From assembly GCA_015258065.1 (NCBI GenBank), contig JABZIZ010000002.1:62001-126000 (forward strand): DNA of 64,000 nt, read 5' to 3'. Origin of the DNA: Lachnospiraceae bacterium. GTDB lineage: Bacteria > Bacillota > Clostridia > Lachnospirales > Lachnospiraceae. The notes below the pieces were generated by a model. The model searched no databases and was not told where the DNA came from. It worked only from the letters and a program-made list of their open reading frames with translations. A program made the translations under genes and the position numbers. Shown in pieces: positions 1 to 9,304 of this stretch (its first letter is position 1; each line of letters starts with the position of its first letter).

Positions 1-1080
1 GAAATCTTTCCCGCTGGACTCCGCAATCGCGGCATCCATGCTCGGCTTTACATAATTGACGATCATGGAGTGATTCTGCCTCTGCTTGATTTCCAGCTCC
101 GATTTCAGGCAGGCATTGTAGAGGGTAGTGGAAACCTGACAGATCCCGCCTCCAAAGCTCTCCACCACCGTTCCGTTGAGGTAGGAGCCCGCCAGCTCGT
201 ATCCATTGGCTTCGGTAAAAGGCGAAATGGCCTTCAGCGTGGAAAATTCTTCTCCGGGATAGATCGTTGCCCCGTTGATCAGCCTGCAACCGTTCGCGAT
301 ATTCTTGCAGCGGGCAGCACCGCTGGTGGCATAGGAAGTGGTGAAGGTACCCAGGACATCCTTTACCTGCTCCAGGGACTCCCGGTTTCCCTTCGGCTCT
401 TCCTTCACGACACTCAGCGGAATCTCCGTGTCGTCGCCGCCTGCCCAGTTCTTTGTAAGCGCCGTCCGAATGGCTTCCTCGGCCTTCTTTTCATCAATCT
501 CATAACCTGCCCGTCCTTCCGTGATTTCAAAAGAAGAACCGACCCTCTTTAAACCGAAGTTAACTGCCGGACTGACAAAGGAGGCGCACTTTTCCTGCAG
601 CGTTTCGGCGATCTCTTCCGAATCAACGGAGAGACTGAGCGGCAGATGCTCTCCGGATGCGTTTAGATCCTTGATCGCCTTATAACGGCTGACAGCGTTT
701 CCTCTTTTGCCCAATTCGACCGCATATTCCACCATATCGGGGTCCTTCCAGGACAGACCAAAATCACCCGCTGTCAACGTCAACTTCTCACCCGTATCCT
801 TGTTAACGAGGGTGACCTTGTCCCCACCAAGCTGGTTGACATACGCCTGAACCGCCCCCCTGGCCTCCTCTGCCGTCATCCCTGATACGTCCACGGTACC
901 AATGAACACATGGTTATGGATTTTATTCGACTCTTCCTTCTCCTGTGCGGCGGATAGTGCATAAGACATCTCCTGCGCTCTGACCGGTCTTCCCTTTTTT
1001 ACCGAAAAAAAGAGAGCGAGCCCCAGACAACCGACCGTCAAAAGAAAGATTCGTTTCTTACGAATCTGTTTTCTCTTCAT
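1..1080 (-). CDS. VanW-domain cell-surface protein (3' end cut by window edge)
   Basis: The reading frame is open from an ATG at 1080 to the window edge, giving 360 codons with no stop, so the C-terminus lies outside. Residues about 10-26 form a hydrophobic segment after a lysine/arginine-rich start, a signal peptide or N-terminal anchor. The middle (about 55-220) resembles the YoaR-like putative peptidoglycan-binding region often found before VanW. The last third reads as a VanW domain, with the typical YPGEEFSTL, GGGICQVSTTLYNA and RQNHSM segments. VanW proteins are linked to the envelope but have no assigned reaction. The start is supported by an AAGGGGAG ribosome site about 10 bases upstream. 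That site overlaps the beginning of the divergent gene at 1118. Confidence 0.9.
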   Translation of the reverse strand, partial: MKRKQIRKKRIFLLTVGCLGLALFFSVKKGRPVRAQEMSYALSAAQEKEESNKIHNHVFIGTVDVSGMTAEEARGAVQAYVNQLGGDKVTLVNKDTGEKLTLTAGDFGLSWKDPDMVEYAVELGKRGNAVSRYKAIKDLNASGEHLPLSLSVDSEEIAETLQEKCASFVSPAVNFGLKRVGSSFEITEGRAGYEIDEKKAEEAIRTALTKNWAGGDDTEIPLSVVKEEPKGNRESLEQVKDVLGTFTTSYATSGAARCKNIANGCRLINGATIYPGEEFSTLKAISPFTEANGYELAGSYLNGTVVESFGGGICQVSTTLYNACLKSELEIKQRQNHSMIVNYVKPSMDAAIAESSGKDF

Positions 1081-1117
1081 ATTGAAATTTACTCCCCTTT
1101 CAACTACACTATTCTAT

Positions 1118-1762
1118 ATGGCTTTCCCTTTTTTTACAATCGCTCTCATTCTGATTATTTTATTCCAGGTGAGGACGCATCAAGTGAATATCAAGGAAAA
1201 AGAGATCGATCGGGACTTCTGGAAGCGCGAACACGACGCAAATTTTACCAGAAAGAAAAGTCTTGATTCTCTTTCGCTTGTCCATATACCGGCAGACCGT
1301 TTGCCTTTCTCCGTTCCCCTTTCGGATGCCGCTGCCAAAGAGGCGGCAAGTACCGTACAGAACCTAGTCGATCAAGGTGCAAAAATCGCCAACCTCACCG
1401 GGTTATCCAATACCGATCTCAAGCTGGAATGGGGAACTGCTAATCTCCCCGCACTCACCGAGTTTGACGATAATTATACCACGCTTGTCAAAGCCCTTCA
1501 CGCCTGGGGAAAGGGACTCTTTGACGCCGGATTTTACGAAGAGGCTGCTGAAGTTCTGGAGTTTTCCGTTTCCACCAAAAGCGATATTCGGGCTACCTAT
1601 GAGCTCCTGGTAGATCTATACCAGACCAAACTCGGTCTTTCTCTCACAGAAAGCAGACAGAAGATTGCGGCGCTGGAGCAGATTGCCTCGCAGCTGTCTA
1701 CGCTGAACAAAAATCAAATCCTGCGCTTCCTGCAGGAGGCGCTTCAAGGAAACGAAGCTTAG
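1118..1762 (+). CDS. Membrane-anchored protein of unknown function with a TPR-like region
   Basis: A 214-residue protein. Residues 1-18 form one transmembrane segment with no cleavage motif, so the rest is probably held outside or at the membrane. The segment FWKREHDANFTRKKSLDSL follows, then an alpha-helical C-terminal half (about 110-210) with tetratricopeptide-like helix pairs. From memory, similar short anchored proteins occur in other Lachnospiraceae, but none has a function I can name. The frame is open upstream to a TTG at 1082, only one base from the divergent VanW start. I chose the ATG at 1118 because it begins directly at the hydrophobic segment; no strong ribosome site separates the two options. 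Confidence 0.7.
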   Translation: MAFPFFTIALILIILFQVRTHQVNIKEKEIDRDFWKREHDANFTRKKSLDSLSLVHIPADRLPFSVPLSDAAAKEAASTVQNLVDQGAKIANLTGLSNTDLKLEWGTANLPALTEFDDNYTTLVKALHAWGKGLFDAGFYEEAAEVLEFSVSTKSDIRATYELLVDLYQTKLGLSLTESRQKIAALEQIASQLSTLNKNQILRFLQEALQGNEA

Positions 1763-1836
1763 GTCTTTCAGCGCATTTCCGCTGTCCCTTGCTTCTCATC
1801 TTTTGTGTCAGCTGTATCTCCCGTTACCTGATCCTT

Positions 1837-1876
1837 ATCCCCCCTTCATTTCGCCTTATCCCTTTTATTTCGCCTT
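1837..1876. repeat. Imperfect direct repeat spanning the nth stop codon
   Basis: ATTTCGCCTT occurs at 1848-1857 and again at 1867-1876, a 19-base offset, with similar flanks rich in ATCC and C-runs. The right copy contains the last codons and stop of nth on the minus strand (Lys-Ala-Lys-stop). The left copy repeats the same codons ending in TGA. The repeat is short and diverged, so it is weaker than the other stop-codon repeats in this window. Confidence 0.55.
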
Positions 1877-2560
1877 GCCTCTCTTTGATCCGGCATTCCT
1901 CCCGCTTCCGGCGGACGGACAGAGGTCTTGTAAGAAACACTCTTCACACTTCTGAGATTGCGCCTTACAGATCGTTCTGCCAAGCGTGATGATCTGCATA
2001 TTATAGCGAATCCAGTGTTCCTTCGGTAGAATCTTCATGAGGTCGTATTCAACCTTCTCCGGATCCTCTTCTTTCGTCAGTCCCAGTTTCCGCGAGATCC
2101 TGCCGACATGGGTGTCCACGACAACCGAAGGCTCCTCGAAAATATTTCCCCGAATGACATTGGCTGTTTTCCTCCCGACGCCGGGAAGCGTGACCAGTTC
2201 CTGAATGTCTCTGGGAACGTTCCCGCCGTAATCGCGCACCAGCCGGTCACAACAGGCGATGATGTTTCTCGCCTTGCTGTGATAAAAGCCGCAGGAATGA
2301 ATGCTCTCCTCCAATTCTTTTAAATCCGCCCCCGCAAAAGCCTGCGCATCCGGATATTTCTGAAACAGAGCCGGCGTGACCAGATTGACCCGCGCATCGG
2401 TACACTGGGCCGACAGGATGGTGGCGATGAGCAGCTGCAGCGGATTCTCATGATGCAAATAGCATTTCGTATCCGCGCCGTACTCTTCGTCCAGCCTGTG
2501 TAGAATCTCACTTACCCGAAGCATCAGCTTCTCCGTTTTTCTGACCATAGCTCCCCTCAT
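1865..2560 (-). CDS. nth: Endonuclease III (DNA glycosylase / AP lyase)
   Basis: Base-excision repair enzyme that removes oxidised pyrimidines and nicks abasic sites. The 231-residue product has the helix-hairpin-helix LPGVGRKTA with catalytic Lys131, catalytic Asp149 in VVDTHVG, and a C-terminal 4Fe-4S loop with Cys198, 205, 208 and 214 in the family spacing C-x6-C-x2-C-x5-C. Length fits the family, with about 15 extra basic residues at the end. The first ATG overlaps the stop of the upstream DUF1016 gene (TAATG), implying co-transcription; a second ATG at 2548 is possible. The end of the gene is partly repeated just downstream (see repeat at 1837). Confidence 0.96.
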   Translation of the reverse strand: MRGAMVRKTEKLMLRVSEILHRLDEEYGADTKCYLHHENPLQLLIATILSAQCTDARVNLVTPALFQKYPDAQAFAGADLKELEESIHSCGFYHSKARNIIACCDRLVRDYGGNVPRDIQELVTLPGVGRKTANVIRGNIFEEPSVVVDTHVGRISRKLGLTKEEDPEKVEYDLMKILPKEHWIRYNMQIITLGRTICKAQSQKCEECFLQDLCPSAGSGRNAGSKRGKAK

Positions 2561-3609
2561 TAGTCCTTTTGATTTGGATTCTTCACTATTTTCTCATATT
2601 CCTCAAGATTTAACTCTCGACGAAGTTCTGCTTTAGTCGGCATATAGGGTAAATATTTTGCCGCAAAGATTTGTTGGTTATCCTCCGGTAAAGTATATTC
2701 CACTAATGTATCACTCTTATCCGCGCAGAGAACAATACCTATTGGAGGATTATCTCCTTCATTCATCATCGTTCGCGTATAGTAATTGACATACATCTGC
2801 ATCTGTCCCAAATCCTGATGTGTCAAATCACCAATTTTTAAATCAATTAAAACAAAGCACTTCAAAATATAGTTGTAGAATACAAGATCGATATAAAAAT
2901 GCCTTCCGTCTGCATTAAAATGTTTTTGCCTGGCAACGAAGGAATAACCACGCCCTAATTCCAACAAAAACTTCTGTAGATGATCAATTAGCGCCTGTTC
3001 CAACTCGGATTCATAAAAATGTTCATTCGGTGGTAAATCCAAAAACTCAAGAACATAAGGATCCTTGATAATCTTTTCATATTCCGGTTTCAGCTCTAAA
3101 ATATCAATTTCGCCAGCGACAGCATCTCTCTCTTTACTAGACAATATCCTCTGGTAATAAAATGAATTGATTTGGCGATTTAATTGCCGAGAGCTCCACC
3201 CTGCTTTCGTTGCCTCCTCCATGTAAAACTCTCGTGCTTTTTCATCAGAAATCCTCATGAGCGATCGATAATGAGTCCAGCTTAATTCAGGACGCAGTGC
3301 GTCCTGAATTGGGAATGTAGCATAGAACCTTCGCATATTTCTTAAATTACTCTCGTCATAACCCTTACCAAACTCCTTTGTCAACTTTTCTGAGAGAAAT
3401 TGAAGAAGCTGTTTTCCATAAGCCGCTCTATCATTTTCTCCACAAGACTCGTAGATTTTCTTCCCTATATTCCAATAAGCAGTCACCATTGCAAAATTGA
3501 CGGCGGAGTATAGTTGCCTCTGAGCCGTTATTATAAAATTTCTAACTTCATAATATGTATTGTCTGCAGCTGCTTCCTTATCCGGCGTAACAGGATTGAT
3601 ATGATCCAT
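2560..3609 (-). CDS. DUF1016 / YhcG-type PDDEXK nuclease-domain protein
   Basis: A 349-residue protein matching the YhcG family. The N-terminal DUF1016 region (about 20-160) carries the typical YWNIGKKI and NLRNMRRFY segments. The C-terminal PDDEXK-like nuclease domain (about 200-330) includes FYIDLVFYN and the FVLIDLKIG core strand with the Asp and Lys expected of the active site. Members are linked to DNA processing and mobile or defence regions, but their role is not settled. Base composition is clearly more AT-rich than the flanking genes, which suggests acquisition. The gene ends on the start of nth, so the two are probably co-transcribed. The start at 3609 follows a GAGGGAGCT site. Confidence 0.9.
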   Translation of the reverse strand: MDHINPVTPDKEAAADNTYYEVRNFIITAQRQLYSAVNFAMVTAYWNIGKKIYESCGENDRAAYGKQLLQFLSEKLTKEFGKGYDESNLRNMRRFYATFPIQDALRPELSWTHYRSLMRISDEKAREFYMEEATKAGWSSRQLNRQINSFYYQRILSSKERDAVAGEIDILELKPEYEKIIKDPYVLEFLDLPPNEHFYESELEQALIDHLQKFLLELGRGYSFVARQKHFNADGRHFYIDLVFYNYILKCFVLIDLKIGDLTHQDLGQMQMYVNYYTRTMMNEGDNPPIGIVLCADKSDTLVEYTLPEDNQQIFAAKYLPYMPTKAELRRELNLEEYEKIVKNPNQKD

Positions 3610-3742
3610 AGCTCCCTCATTTCTTCTTCACCGCCCCCAAAAGGAGAAAGGAAGCGCTTATATGTTCCTGACATGGGTTCAAAAGGATGGGACACTCCAT
3701 GATACCTGAAAATCGTTCCGATGGGAATCCCGCACCATCATA

Positions 3743-3780
3743 AGAAACACCCGCACGTCTTCTCACGTGCGGGTGTTTCT
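3743..3780. terminator. Perfect 16-bp hairpin downstream of fucO
   Basis: Arms 3743-3758 and 3765-3780 are perfectly complementary around a 6-base loop (cttctc). It lies 57 bases beyond the fucO stop, between fucO and the DUF1016 gene, both on the minus strand. The T-rich tail is weak on either strand (TTTCTTAT on minus), so I call it a probable terminator of the fucose operon on position and stem strength. Confidence 0.7.
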
Positions 3781-3836
3781 GACGACTCGCGTCCCTCCGC
3801 TTCCCTTTTCCTGGAGGGCGCCGTCTTTTTCTCTTC

Positions 3837-4985
3837 TCAGATGAGAGAGAGGAACAGCTCTTTGATCTCCTCGAATTTGGGCTCTCTGGGATTTCCCGGG
3901 CGGCAGGCGTCATCCATGGCGGACTGGGAAAGGAAGTCCACATCTTCTTCCTTCAGGATTCCCTTCAGATCCTTCGGGATACCGACATCTTCCGCCAGTT
4001 TCTTCACGGCGTCAATGGCAGCCTTCTGGTACTCTTCCTTGGACATGTTTTCGGTACCGGAAACGCCCATGGCCTTTGCCACTTCTCTTAATTTCTCGCC
4101 GACCGCTTCCTTGTTATATTCCATCACCGTAGGCAGAATGATGGCGTTTGCGACACCGTGAGGGGTATCGTAGAGGGCGCCGAGACCATGTGCCATGGAG
4201 TGAACAATGCCGAGTCCGCAGTTGGAAAAGCCCATGCCGGTCAGGTACTGTCCGATTGCCATCCCTGCCCTGCCTTCTTCGGTGTTTTCTACCGCTCCGC
4301 GCAACGACTGTGCAATCAGCTCGATCGCTTTTAAGTTAAACATGTCGGTAATGACGTTGGCTGCCTTGGTCGTATATCCTTCAATGGCATGGGTCAGCGC
4401 ATCCATGCCGGTGGAAGCGGTCAGCCCCTTCGGCATGCTGGACATCATGTCGGGATCTACAAAAGCGACGACCGGGATGTCATGCGCATCTACGCAGACA
4501 AACTTTCTCTTTTTTTCTACGTCCGTGATGACATAGTTGATGGTCACTTCCGCTGCCGTTCCTGCCGTCGTCGGAATCGCAAAAATCGGAATGGCCGGCT
4601 TCTTGGTGACGGAGAGCCCTTCCAGACTTCTCACGTCCTCAAATTCCGGGTTGGCAATGATGATACCGATGGCCTTGGAGGTGTCCATGGAAGATCCTCC
4701 TCCGATTGCAATCAGATAATCCGCACCGGATTTCTTGAAGGCGGCCACACCGCTCTGTACGTTTTCAATCGTCGGATTCGGCTTAATATTGGAATACACC
4801 TCATAAGCCAGACCCTCTTTGTCCAGAAGATCGGTGACCTTTTTTGTCACATTGAATTTCACCAGATCCGGATCGGAACAGATAAAAGCTTTATGAAAGC
4901 CGCGCAGCTTCGCCTCTTCCGGGACACTTAAAATCGCGCCCTTGCCGTGATAAGAAACTTCGTTCAGTACAATCTTGTTTGCCAT
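3837..4985 (-). CDS. fucO: Lactaldehyde reductase (iron-containing alcohol dehydrogenase)
   Basis: A group III iron-dependent alcohol dehydrogenase of 382 residues. In fucose fermentation it reduces L-lactaldehyde to L-1,2-propanediol with NADH. Visible features are the nucleotide motif GGGSSMDTSKA, the family segment PTTAGTAAEVT, and the metal ligands in MDALTHAIEGY (Asp, His), HSMAHGLG (His) and TPHGVAN (His). It is the last gene of the fucose cluster, 101 bases after fucU. The frame is open further upstream, but the ATG at 4985 has an AAGGAGAG site at good spacing and begins with the expected MANKIVLNEVSYHGKGA. The operon context makes lactaldehyde the likely substrate, though the family is broad. 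Confidence 0.93.
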   Translation of the reverse strand: MANKIVLNEVSYHGKGAILSVPEEAKLRGFHKAFICSDPDLVKFNVTKKVTDLLDKEGLAYEVYSNIKPNPTIENVQSGVAAFKKSGADYLIAIGGGSSMDTSKAIGIIIANPEFEDVRSLEGLSVTKKPAIPIFAIPTTAGTAAEVTINYVITDVEKKRKFVCVDAHDIPVVAFVDPDMMSSMPKGLTASTGMDALTHAIEGYTTKAANVITDMFNLKAIELIAQSLRGAVENTEEGRAGMAIGQYLTGMGFSNCGLGIVHSMAHGLGALYDTPHGVANAIILPTVMEYNKEAVGEKLREVAKAMGVSGTENMSKEEYQKAAIDAVKKLAEDVGIPKDLKGILKEEDVDFLSQSAMDDACRPGNPREPKFEEIKELFLSLI

Positions 4986-5086
4986 GAATCTCTCCTTCTT
5001 TGTTGTCTTTTCCTGTTGTCTATCTATCATTTCTCTGCAGGGTGAACCCGCTTTTTCCGCTTCTCTTATCCCTTCCCGGCGGCTGC

Positions 5087-5518
5087 TCACACGACACCCT
5101 TTTGCAGCATGATATTCCCGTAAAGTGCTTTCTCTGAAGTCGCGATGATGACGTAACAGCTCTTCGCTTCCTCGTAAAATGCGAAACGCTCCACACTGCC
5201 GATCACGTTTTTCCGCTCCTCATGCTTCTGCACGATCTGCTCAAACTCGTCCCAGATGGGTGTGGCAACCGTGTCTCCCGGTACCTTCTGCATGATGCTC
5301 ACCGGTTTTTCGACATAGGTGTCTAACGGCAGCAGCTGTAAAACCGCATCTAAAATTTCGCAGACGCCGTGCCCGTCCATGCGAATGACGTATGCGTTCT
5401 CCCCCACCGTATGCACAGGAAAATTCCCATCCGCAATGAGGAGACGGTCCGAGTGTCCCATCTCGCAAAGATGCATCAAAAGCTCGGGTGGAAGAATAGC
5501 CGGTATTCCTTTCAGCAT
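5087..5518 (-). CDS. fucU: L-fucose mutarotase
   Basis: A 143-residue RbsD/FucU-family protein that interconverts the alpha and beta anomers of L-fucose so that FucI receives its preferred form. Typical features are the N-terminal GIPAILPPELL, GHSDRLLIADGNFP with the conserved His and Asp, and the C-terminal aromatic segment ending ALYGNIMLQKG. Length matches FucU rather than the shorter RbsD. It lies between the sugar-binding protein gene and fucO in the fucose operon. Confidence 0.93.
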   Translation of the reverse strand: MLKGIPAILPPELLMHLCEMGHSDRLLIADGNFPVHTVGENAYVIRMDGHGVCEILDAVLQLLPLDTYVEKPVSIMQKVPGDTVATPIWDEFEQIVQKHEERKNVIGSVERFAFYEEAKSCYVIIATSEKALYGNIMLQKGVV

Positions 5519-5622
5519 TTGTTTTTCCTTTCTTGAAACGGGGCATTGCTACCTGCAATACCCCGTTTTGTAAAGCTAAGCCCCAATTTGTTTCGAATCT
5601 CTTCTTGCTTCGATTTTTACCT

Positions 5623-5699
5623 GCACTTAAGTGCCGTTTTGCCCGTGCTTAAGTGCCGTTCTCTTCGATTTTTCTCTTCGATTTTTCTCTTCGATCTTA
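5623..5699. repeat. Two tandem repeat families abutting the stop of the sugar-binding protein gene
   Basis: CTCTTCGATTTTT is repeated at 5661-5673 and 5674-5686, with a third partial copy at 5687-5695 that runs into the stop codon of the binding-protein gene (5697-5699). To the left, CTTAAGTGCCGTT occurs twice (about 5626-5638 and 5648-5660). All lie in the gap before fucU. No terminator-like stem is evident here. Confidence 0.85.
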
Positions 5700-6806
5700 C
5701 TCGTAGAGGCAGGGTGCGATCTTCGGATCTTCCATGTTGTCCTTTGTGTACCAGAGTGCGCCGGTATCGACATCGGAAACCGACTCGCCGTTGGAAGCCT
5801 TGACGGCAAGCTCCACTGCCTTGTAGCCGATCTGCACCGGATCCTGTGTCACCGATCCCGCAAAAAGACCGTCGCGGATCGCCTGCAGCTGTTTGCTTCC
5901 TGCATCGAATCCTACTGCGGTAACCTTGCCTTCGCCAATCTTGTCCAGGCCTTCGTTTGCGGTAATAATCGCATTGGCTGCAAACTCGTTGGAGCCATAG
6001 ATCGCAATCAGATCGGACTTCTCAAGGATGGCAGAAGCCACTGCTGCCGCATCCGCATCTTTTACTTCCGCCGGAATGCCTACATCGATAATGACGGGAG
6101 CGCCCTTCTTTTCTTTCTTCAGGCTGTCATGTCCTTCTACAGAGACCTTGTCCTCGCCGATTGCTGCTGTCATTCCGTCTACAAAGCCCTTGGTTCTCTC
6201 TACAATCGACTGAGAGTTGGATTCCTGCGCCACTACGCCGATTCTGACGGTCTTGCTTGCGCCGTCAATCTTGTCCTTGATCAGTTTGTAGGTTTCCGAT
6301 GCCGCCAGCTTGCCTGCTTCATAGTTGTTGGTCGAAGCATTTGCCTTGATGGCTCCTTCCGGTGCATCCGGAACGCCGGAGTCAAAGCCGATGATCGGGA
6401 TTCCCTGATCCATCGCCGTCTGAATGGAACCGATGCAAGCCTTCGTGTCCAGAGCTGCAAGACAGATCGCCGAAGGATTCTGCGCAATGGCTGCATTCAG
6501 GTATTCCACCTGCTGTGCGATCGCGGACTCGTTATCCGGTCCCTGGAAGGAAACTTCCGCATTCAGGTCTTCGCCTGCCTGCATCGCTCCCTTTTCCACC
6601 GCCTTCCAGAACTGATGCTGGAAGCCTTTGGCGATGACATTGATCGTCTTTTTCTCGCCGCTTGCCGACTGAGAAGATCCGCTTCCGGACTCCTCGGTCT
6701 GTGCCTGTGACGTGGACTGTCCCGCGTCGGAAGAGCTTCCTCCGCACGCTGCGAGTGACAGAGCCATCACCCCCGCCAATAGAGCTGTTACAATTCTCTT
6801 TTTCAT
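5697..6806 (-). CDS. Sugar ABC transporter substrate-binding lipoprotein
   Basis: A 369-residue periplasmic-binding-protein type 1 (ribose/galactose family). Residues 1-21 are a lipoprotein signal ending in SLAAC, with Cys21 the lipidated residue, followed by a Ser/Gly/Gln-rich linker to about residue 52. The binding fold then contains FQHQFWKAVEKG, GIPIIGFDSGV, and the hinge segments VTAVGFDAG and GSVTQDPVQIGY. It is encoded after the ATPase and permease genes in the same direction. The surrounding fuc genes indicate L-fucose as the likely ligand; a related deoxyhexose such as rhamnose cannot be excluded. Tandem repeats lie directly after its stop codon. Confidence 0.92.
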   Translation of the reverse strand: MKKRIVTALLAGVMALSLAACGGSSSDAGQSTSQAQTEESGSGSSQSASGEKKTINVIAKGFQHQFWKAVEKGAMQAGEDLNAEVSFQGPDNESAIAQQVEYLNAAIAQNPSAICLAALDTKACIGSIQTAMDQGIPIIGFDSGVPDAPEGAIKANASTNNYEAGKLAASETYKLIKDKIDGASKTVRIGVVAQESNSQSIVERTKGFVDGMTAAIGEDKVSVEGHDSLKKEKKGAPVIIDVGIPAEVKDADAAAVASAILEKSDLIAIYGSNEFAANAIITANEGLDKIGEGKVTAVGFDAGSKQLQAIRDGLFAGSVTQDPVQIGYKAVELAVKASNGESVSDVDTGALWYTKDNMEDPKIAPCLYE

Positions 6807-6820
6807 GTTTTCCTCCTTTT

Positions 6821-7795
6821 TTATCCCTTTCTTTTTCTGTTTAGGATATCCATGTAAACTGCAAATACCAGAATAATACCCGTGATAAAGAGCTGATAAT
6901 GAGACTGCACCCCGATGTAAGGGAAGCCAATCTTTAACACCGTCATAATGAACACACCAATGATCGTTCCGACGATTGACCCGACGCCACCCGAGAGAGA
7001 GGTTCCACCGATGACCACGCCTGCGATTGCATCCAACTCAAAGCCGTTACCGGTATTCGGCTGCGCCGTAGAGAACACTGCGACATAGGCGATTCCTGCC
7101 AGCGCGGCAAAGAAGCCGGAAAAGACGTAGGCAAGGGTCTCATATTTTTTTACATTGATACCGGAAAGTCTGGTCGCCTCCTTGTTGGAGCCGATGGAAA
7201 GGATGTATCTGCCGGTCTTCGTCTTGTTGAGCACCACCGCCATGATGACGGCACAGACGGCTAAAAGCAGGAAGCCGGTCGGGAAATTCTTGGGAAGTGG
7301 GCCTCCCTCCTTCGTAATCATGAAAATCTCACGGAACCAGGCGCCGTTTGCGCTCCCCTGCGGGAATGAAATCGTTTTGGTCTTGGAAACGATGGAACCC
7401 AGTCCTCTGGATACCATCATCGTGCCCAGTGTAGCGATAAACGCCGGTAGCCCCAGTCTGGAGACGAGGATTCCGTTGATCAGTCCAAAGAGCGAGCCGC
7501 ACAGGAGAATGACGAGGAGCACCAGCGGCATGGCCAGCCCCTTCTCCATTAAGGTTCCGCCGATCAGCGCACAACAGATGGCCACCGTTCCGATCGACAG
7601 ATCAATCCCGCCGGTGGCGATGACGAAGGTGACGCCGATGGCCATGAAGGCCACATAGTAAGCAGATTTTGAAATATTGGTAAAGGTAGTCGGTTGTAGG
7701 AACTTATCCGTCATCAGCGAGAAAACCACGCATATAACGATGAGTGCCGCAATTACCACAGCCTGTTGGTTTGAAAATATCTTCTTGATCTTCAC
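6821..7795 (-). CDS. Sugar ABC transporter permease (RbsC family)
   Basis: A 324-residue polytopic membrane protein of the branched-chain/ribose permease family, with eight to ten hydrophobic segments. It shows the family signatures GGIDLSIGT near residue 60 and AGVVIGGTSLSGGVGS near residue 255. It would form the channel of the fucose importer with the ATPase encoded just upstream. I chose the GTG at 7795: it overlaps the ATPase stop as GTGA and has an AGGGGG site about 8 bases upstream, the usual arrangement for translational coupling. The frame extends 10 codons further to 7825. Confidence 0.92.
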   Translation of the reverse strand: MKIKKIFSNQQAVVIAALIVICVVFSLMTDKFLQPTTFTNISKSAYYVAFMAIGVTFVIATGGIDLSIGTVAICCALIGGTLMEKGLAMPLVLLVILLCGSLFGLINGILVSRLGLPAFIATLGTMMVSRGLGSIVSKTKTISFPQGSANGAWFREIFMITKEGGPLPKNFPTGFLLLAVCAVIMAVVLNKTKTGRYILSIGSNKEATRLSGINVKKYETLAYVFSGFFAALAGIAYVAVFSTAQPNTGNGFELDAIAGVVIGGTSLSGGVGSIVGTIIGVFIMTVLKIGFPYIGVQSHYQLFITGIILVFAVYMDILNRKRKG

Positions 7796-9294
7796 CTTGA
7801 TTCCCCCTGTCTGTTCGTAGCACAAGTCATAATGGTTTCCTGATTGACCTCTCCGATATCCAGGTCGCCGGTCACTCTGCCCTCACACATCACAATGATT
7901 CTGTCGCTCATTCTCAAAATTTCCGGAAGCTCCGAGGAAATCATGATAATGGATTTCCCCTCCGACACCAGCTTCTCCATCAGCTCATAAATCTCGCTTT
8001 TTGCCCCGACATCGATTCCCCTCGTCGGTTCGTCGAAGATCAGGATCTCCGAATCCTTTAAAAGCCACTTGGCAATGACGACCTTCTGCTGGTTGCCGCC
8101 GGATAATTTTTTGATGGTCTGAAAAACGCTTGGCGTCTTGGTCTTTAATTCCTGCACATACTTTTCGCTCTCTTTCCGACATTTTCCCTCATCAATGAAG
8201 AGGCCGTTTGTGAATTGATCGAGCGATGCGATGCAGGTATTTTCTTCCACCGACTTGTCCACCAGCAGACCGTATCTCTTCCGGTCCTCTGAAAGATAGC
8301 CGATACCGGCTTTGACTGCGTCCTCGGTAGAGCGAATCTCCACTTCCTTCCCATGAACATAGATCTTGCCTTCGTCCATGGGGTCGGCTCCAAAGAGAAG
8401 CCTTGCCACTTCGGTTCTGCCGGCTCCCATGAGTCCGGAGAAGCCGAGAATTTCTCCCTTGCGAAGCTCAAAGGAGACGTCCTTCACCGCCTTTCCTCTG
8501 GAGAGATGCTCGCACTTTAAGACCACTTCGGCATCCTGCTTCACGGAGGATGCAGTTTTCGGCTCCATGAAGACCGTTCTGCCGACCATGAGTTTAATGA
8601 TGTCGTCCTTGGTGCAGTCCTTCGTGATGAGTGTTCCGACATATTCCCCGTCTCTCATGACGGTGACGCGGTCGGAAATCACATTGATCTCATCCATGCG
8701 GTGAGAGATGTAAATGATCCCCGTTCCCTTTGCCCGCAGGTCCCGAATGACCTTGAAGAGTTCTTCGATTTCGGACTGACTCAGGGCTGCCGAAGGTTCA
8801 TCAAAGACAATCACCTTGGCGTCTGCAGAAATCGCCTTGGCAATTTCCACCATTTGCTGCTTGCCGACCGTCAGGTCTCCGATCTTGGCACCGGGTTCGA
8901 TGTCTACGTTCAGCTTCTCAAAGAGCGCCGCCGCATCCTTCTCCATCTTTCTGTCATCGATAAAGAAGCCGTTCATCCGCTCCTGCCCGATAAAAAGATT
9001 CTGTGCAACCGTCAGGTCATTCATCATATTCAGTTCCTGGTGAACGATGGCGATCCCCGCCTCTTCCGACTCGGAAACGGTTTTGTATTCCACCTCTTTT
9101 CCTTCGAACTGAATGGTACCCTCATCCTTTGCGTAGATTCCCGTTAAAATCTTCATGAGAGTGGATTTCCCGGCACCGTTTTCCCCCATCAGCGCCAAAA
9201 CCTCTCCCTTGTTCAATTCCAACTCGGCATTCTTCAGTGCAGCAACTCCGGAGAAAGACTTCTTGATATTCTTCATCGATAATAAAGCTGCCAT
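7792..9294 (-). CDS. Sugar ABC transporter ATP-binding protein, two ABC domains
   Basis: A 500-residue RbsA/MglA-type protein with two fused nucleotide-binding domains. The first has Walker A GENGAGKST at about 36-44 and a Walker B VIVFDEPSAALS. The second has the degenerate Walker A GLMGAGRTE, signature LSGGNQQK and Walker B ILIFDEPTRGID, the usual asymmetry of this family. It powers the importer together with the permease and lipoprotein encoded downstream. Only 10 bases separate it from fucA. Confidence 0.95.
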   Translation of the reverse strand: MAALLSMKNIKKSFSGVAALKNAELELNKGEVLALMGENGAGKSTLMKILTGIYAKDEGTIQFEGKEVEYKTVSESEEAGIAIVHQELNMMNDLTVAQNLFIGQERMNGFFIDDRKMEKDAAALFEKLNVDIEPGAKIGDLTVGKQQMVEIAKAISADAKVIVFDEPSAALSQSEIEELFKVIRDLRAKGTGIIYISHRMDEINVISDRVTVMRDGEYVGTLITKDCTKDDIIKLMVGRTVFMEPKTASSVKQDAEVVLKCEHLSRGKAVKDVSFELRKGEILGFSGLMGAGRTEVARLLFGADPMDEGKIYVHGKEVEIRSTEDAVKAGIGYLSEDRKRYGLLVDKSVEENTCIASLDQFTNGLFIDEGKCRKESEKYVQELKTKTPSVFQTIKKLSGGNQQKVVIAKWLLKDSEILIFDEPTRGIDVGAKSEIYELMEKLVSEGKSIIMISSELPEILRMSDRIIVMCEGRVTGDLDIGEVNQETIMTCATNRQGESR

Positions 9295-9304
9295 GCCACT
9301 CCTC

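Noticed and set aside
3617..3943. Open frame on the minus strand overlapping the fucO end and its terminator
   Set aside because: It lies across the hairpin and the fucO 3' end, has no ribosome site and an unnatural composition.
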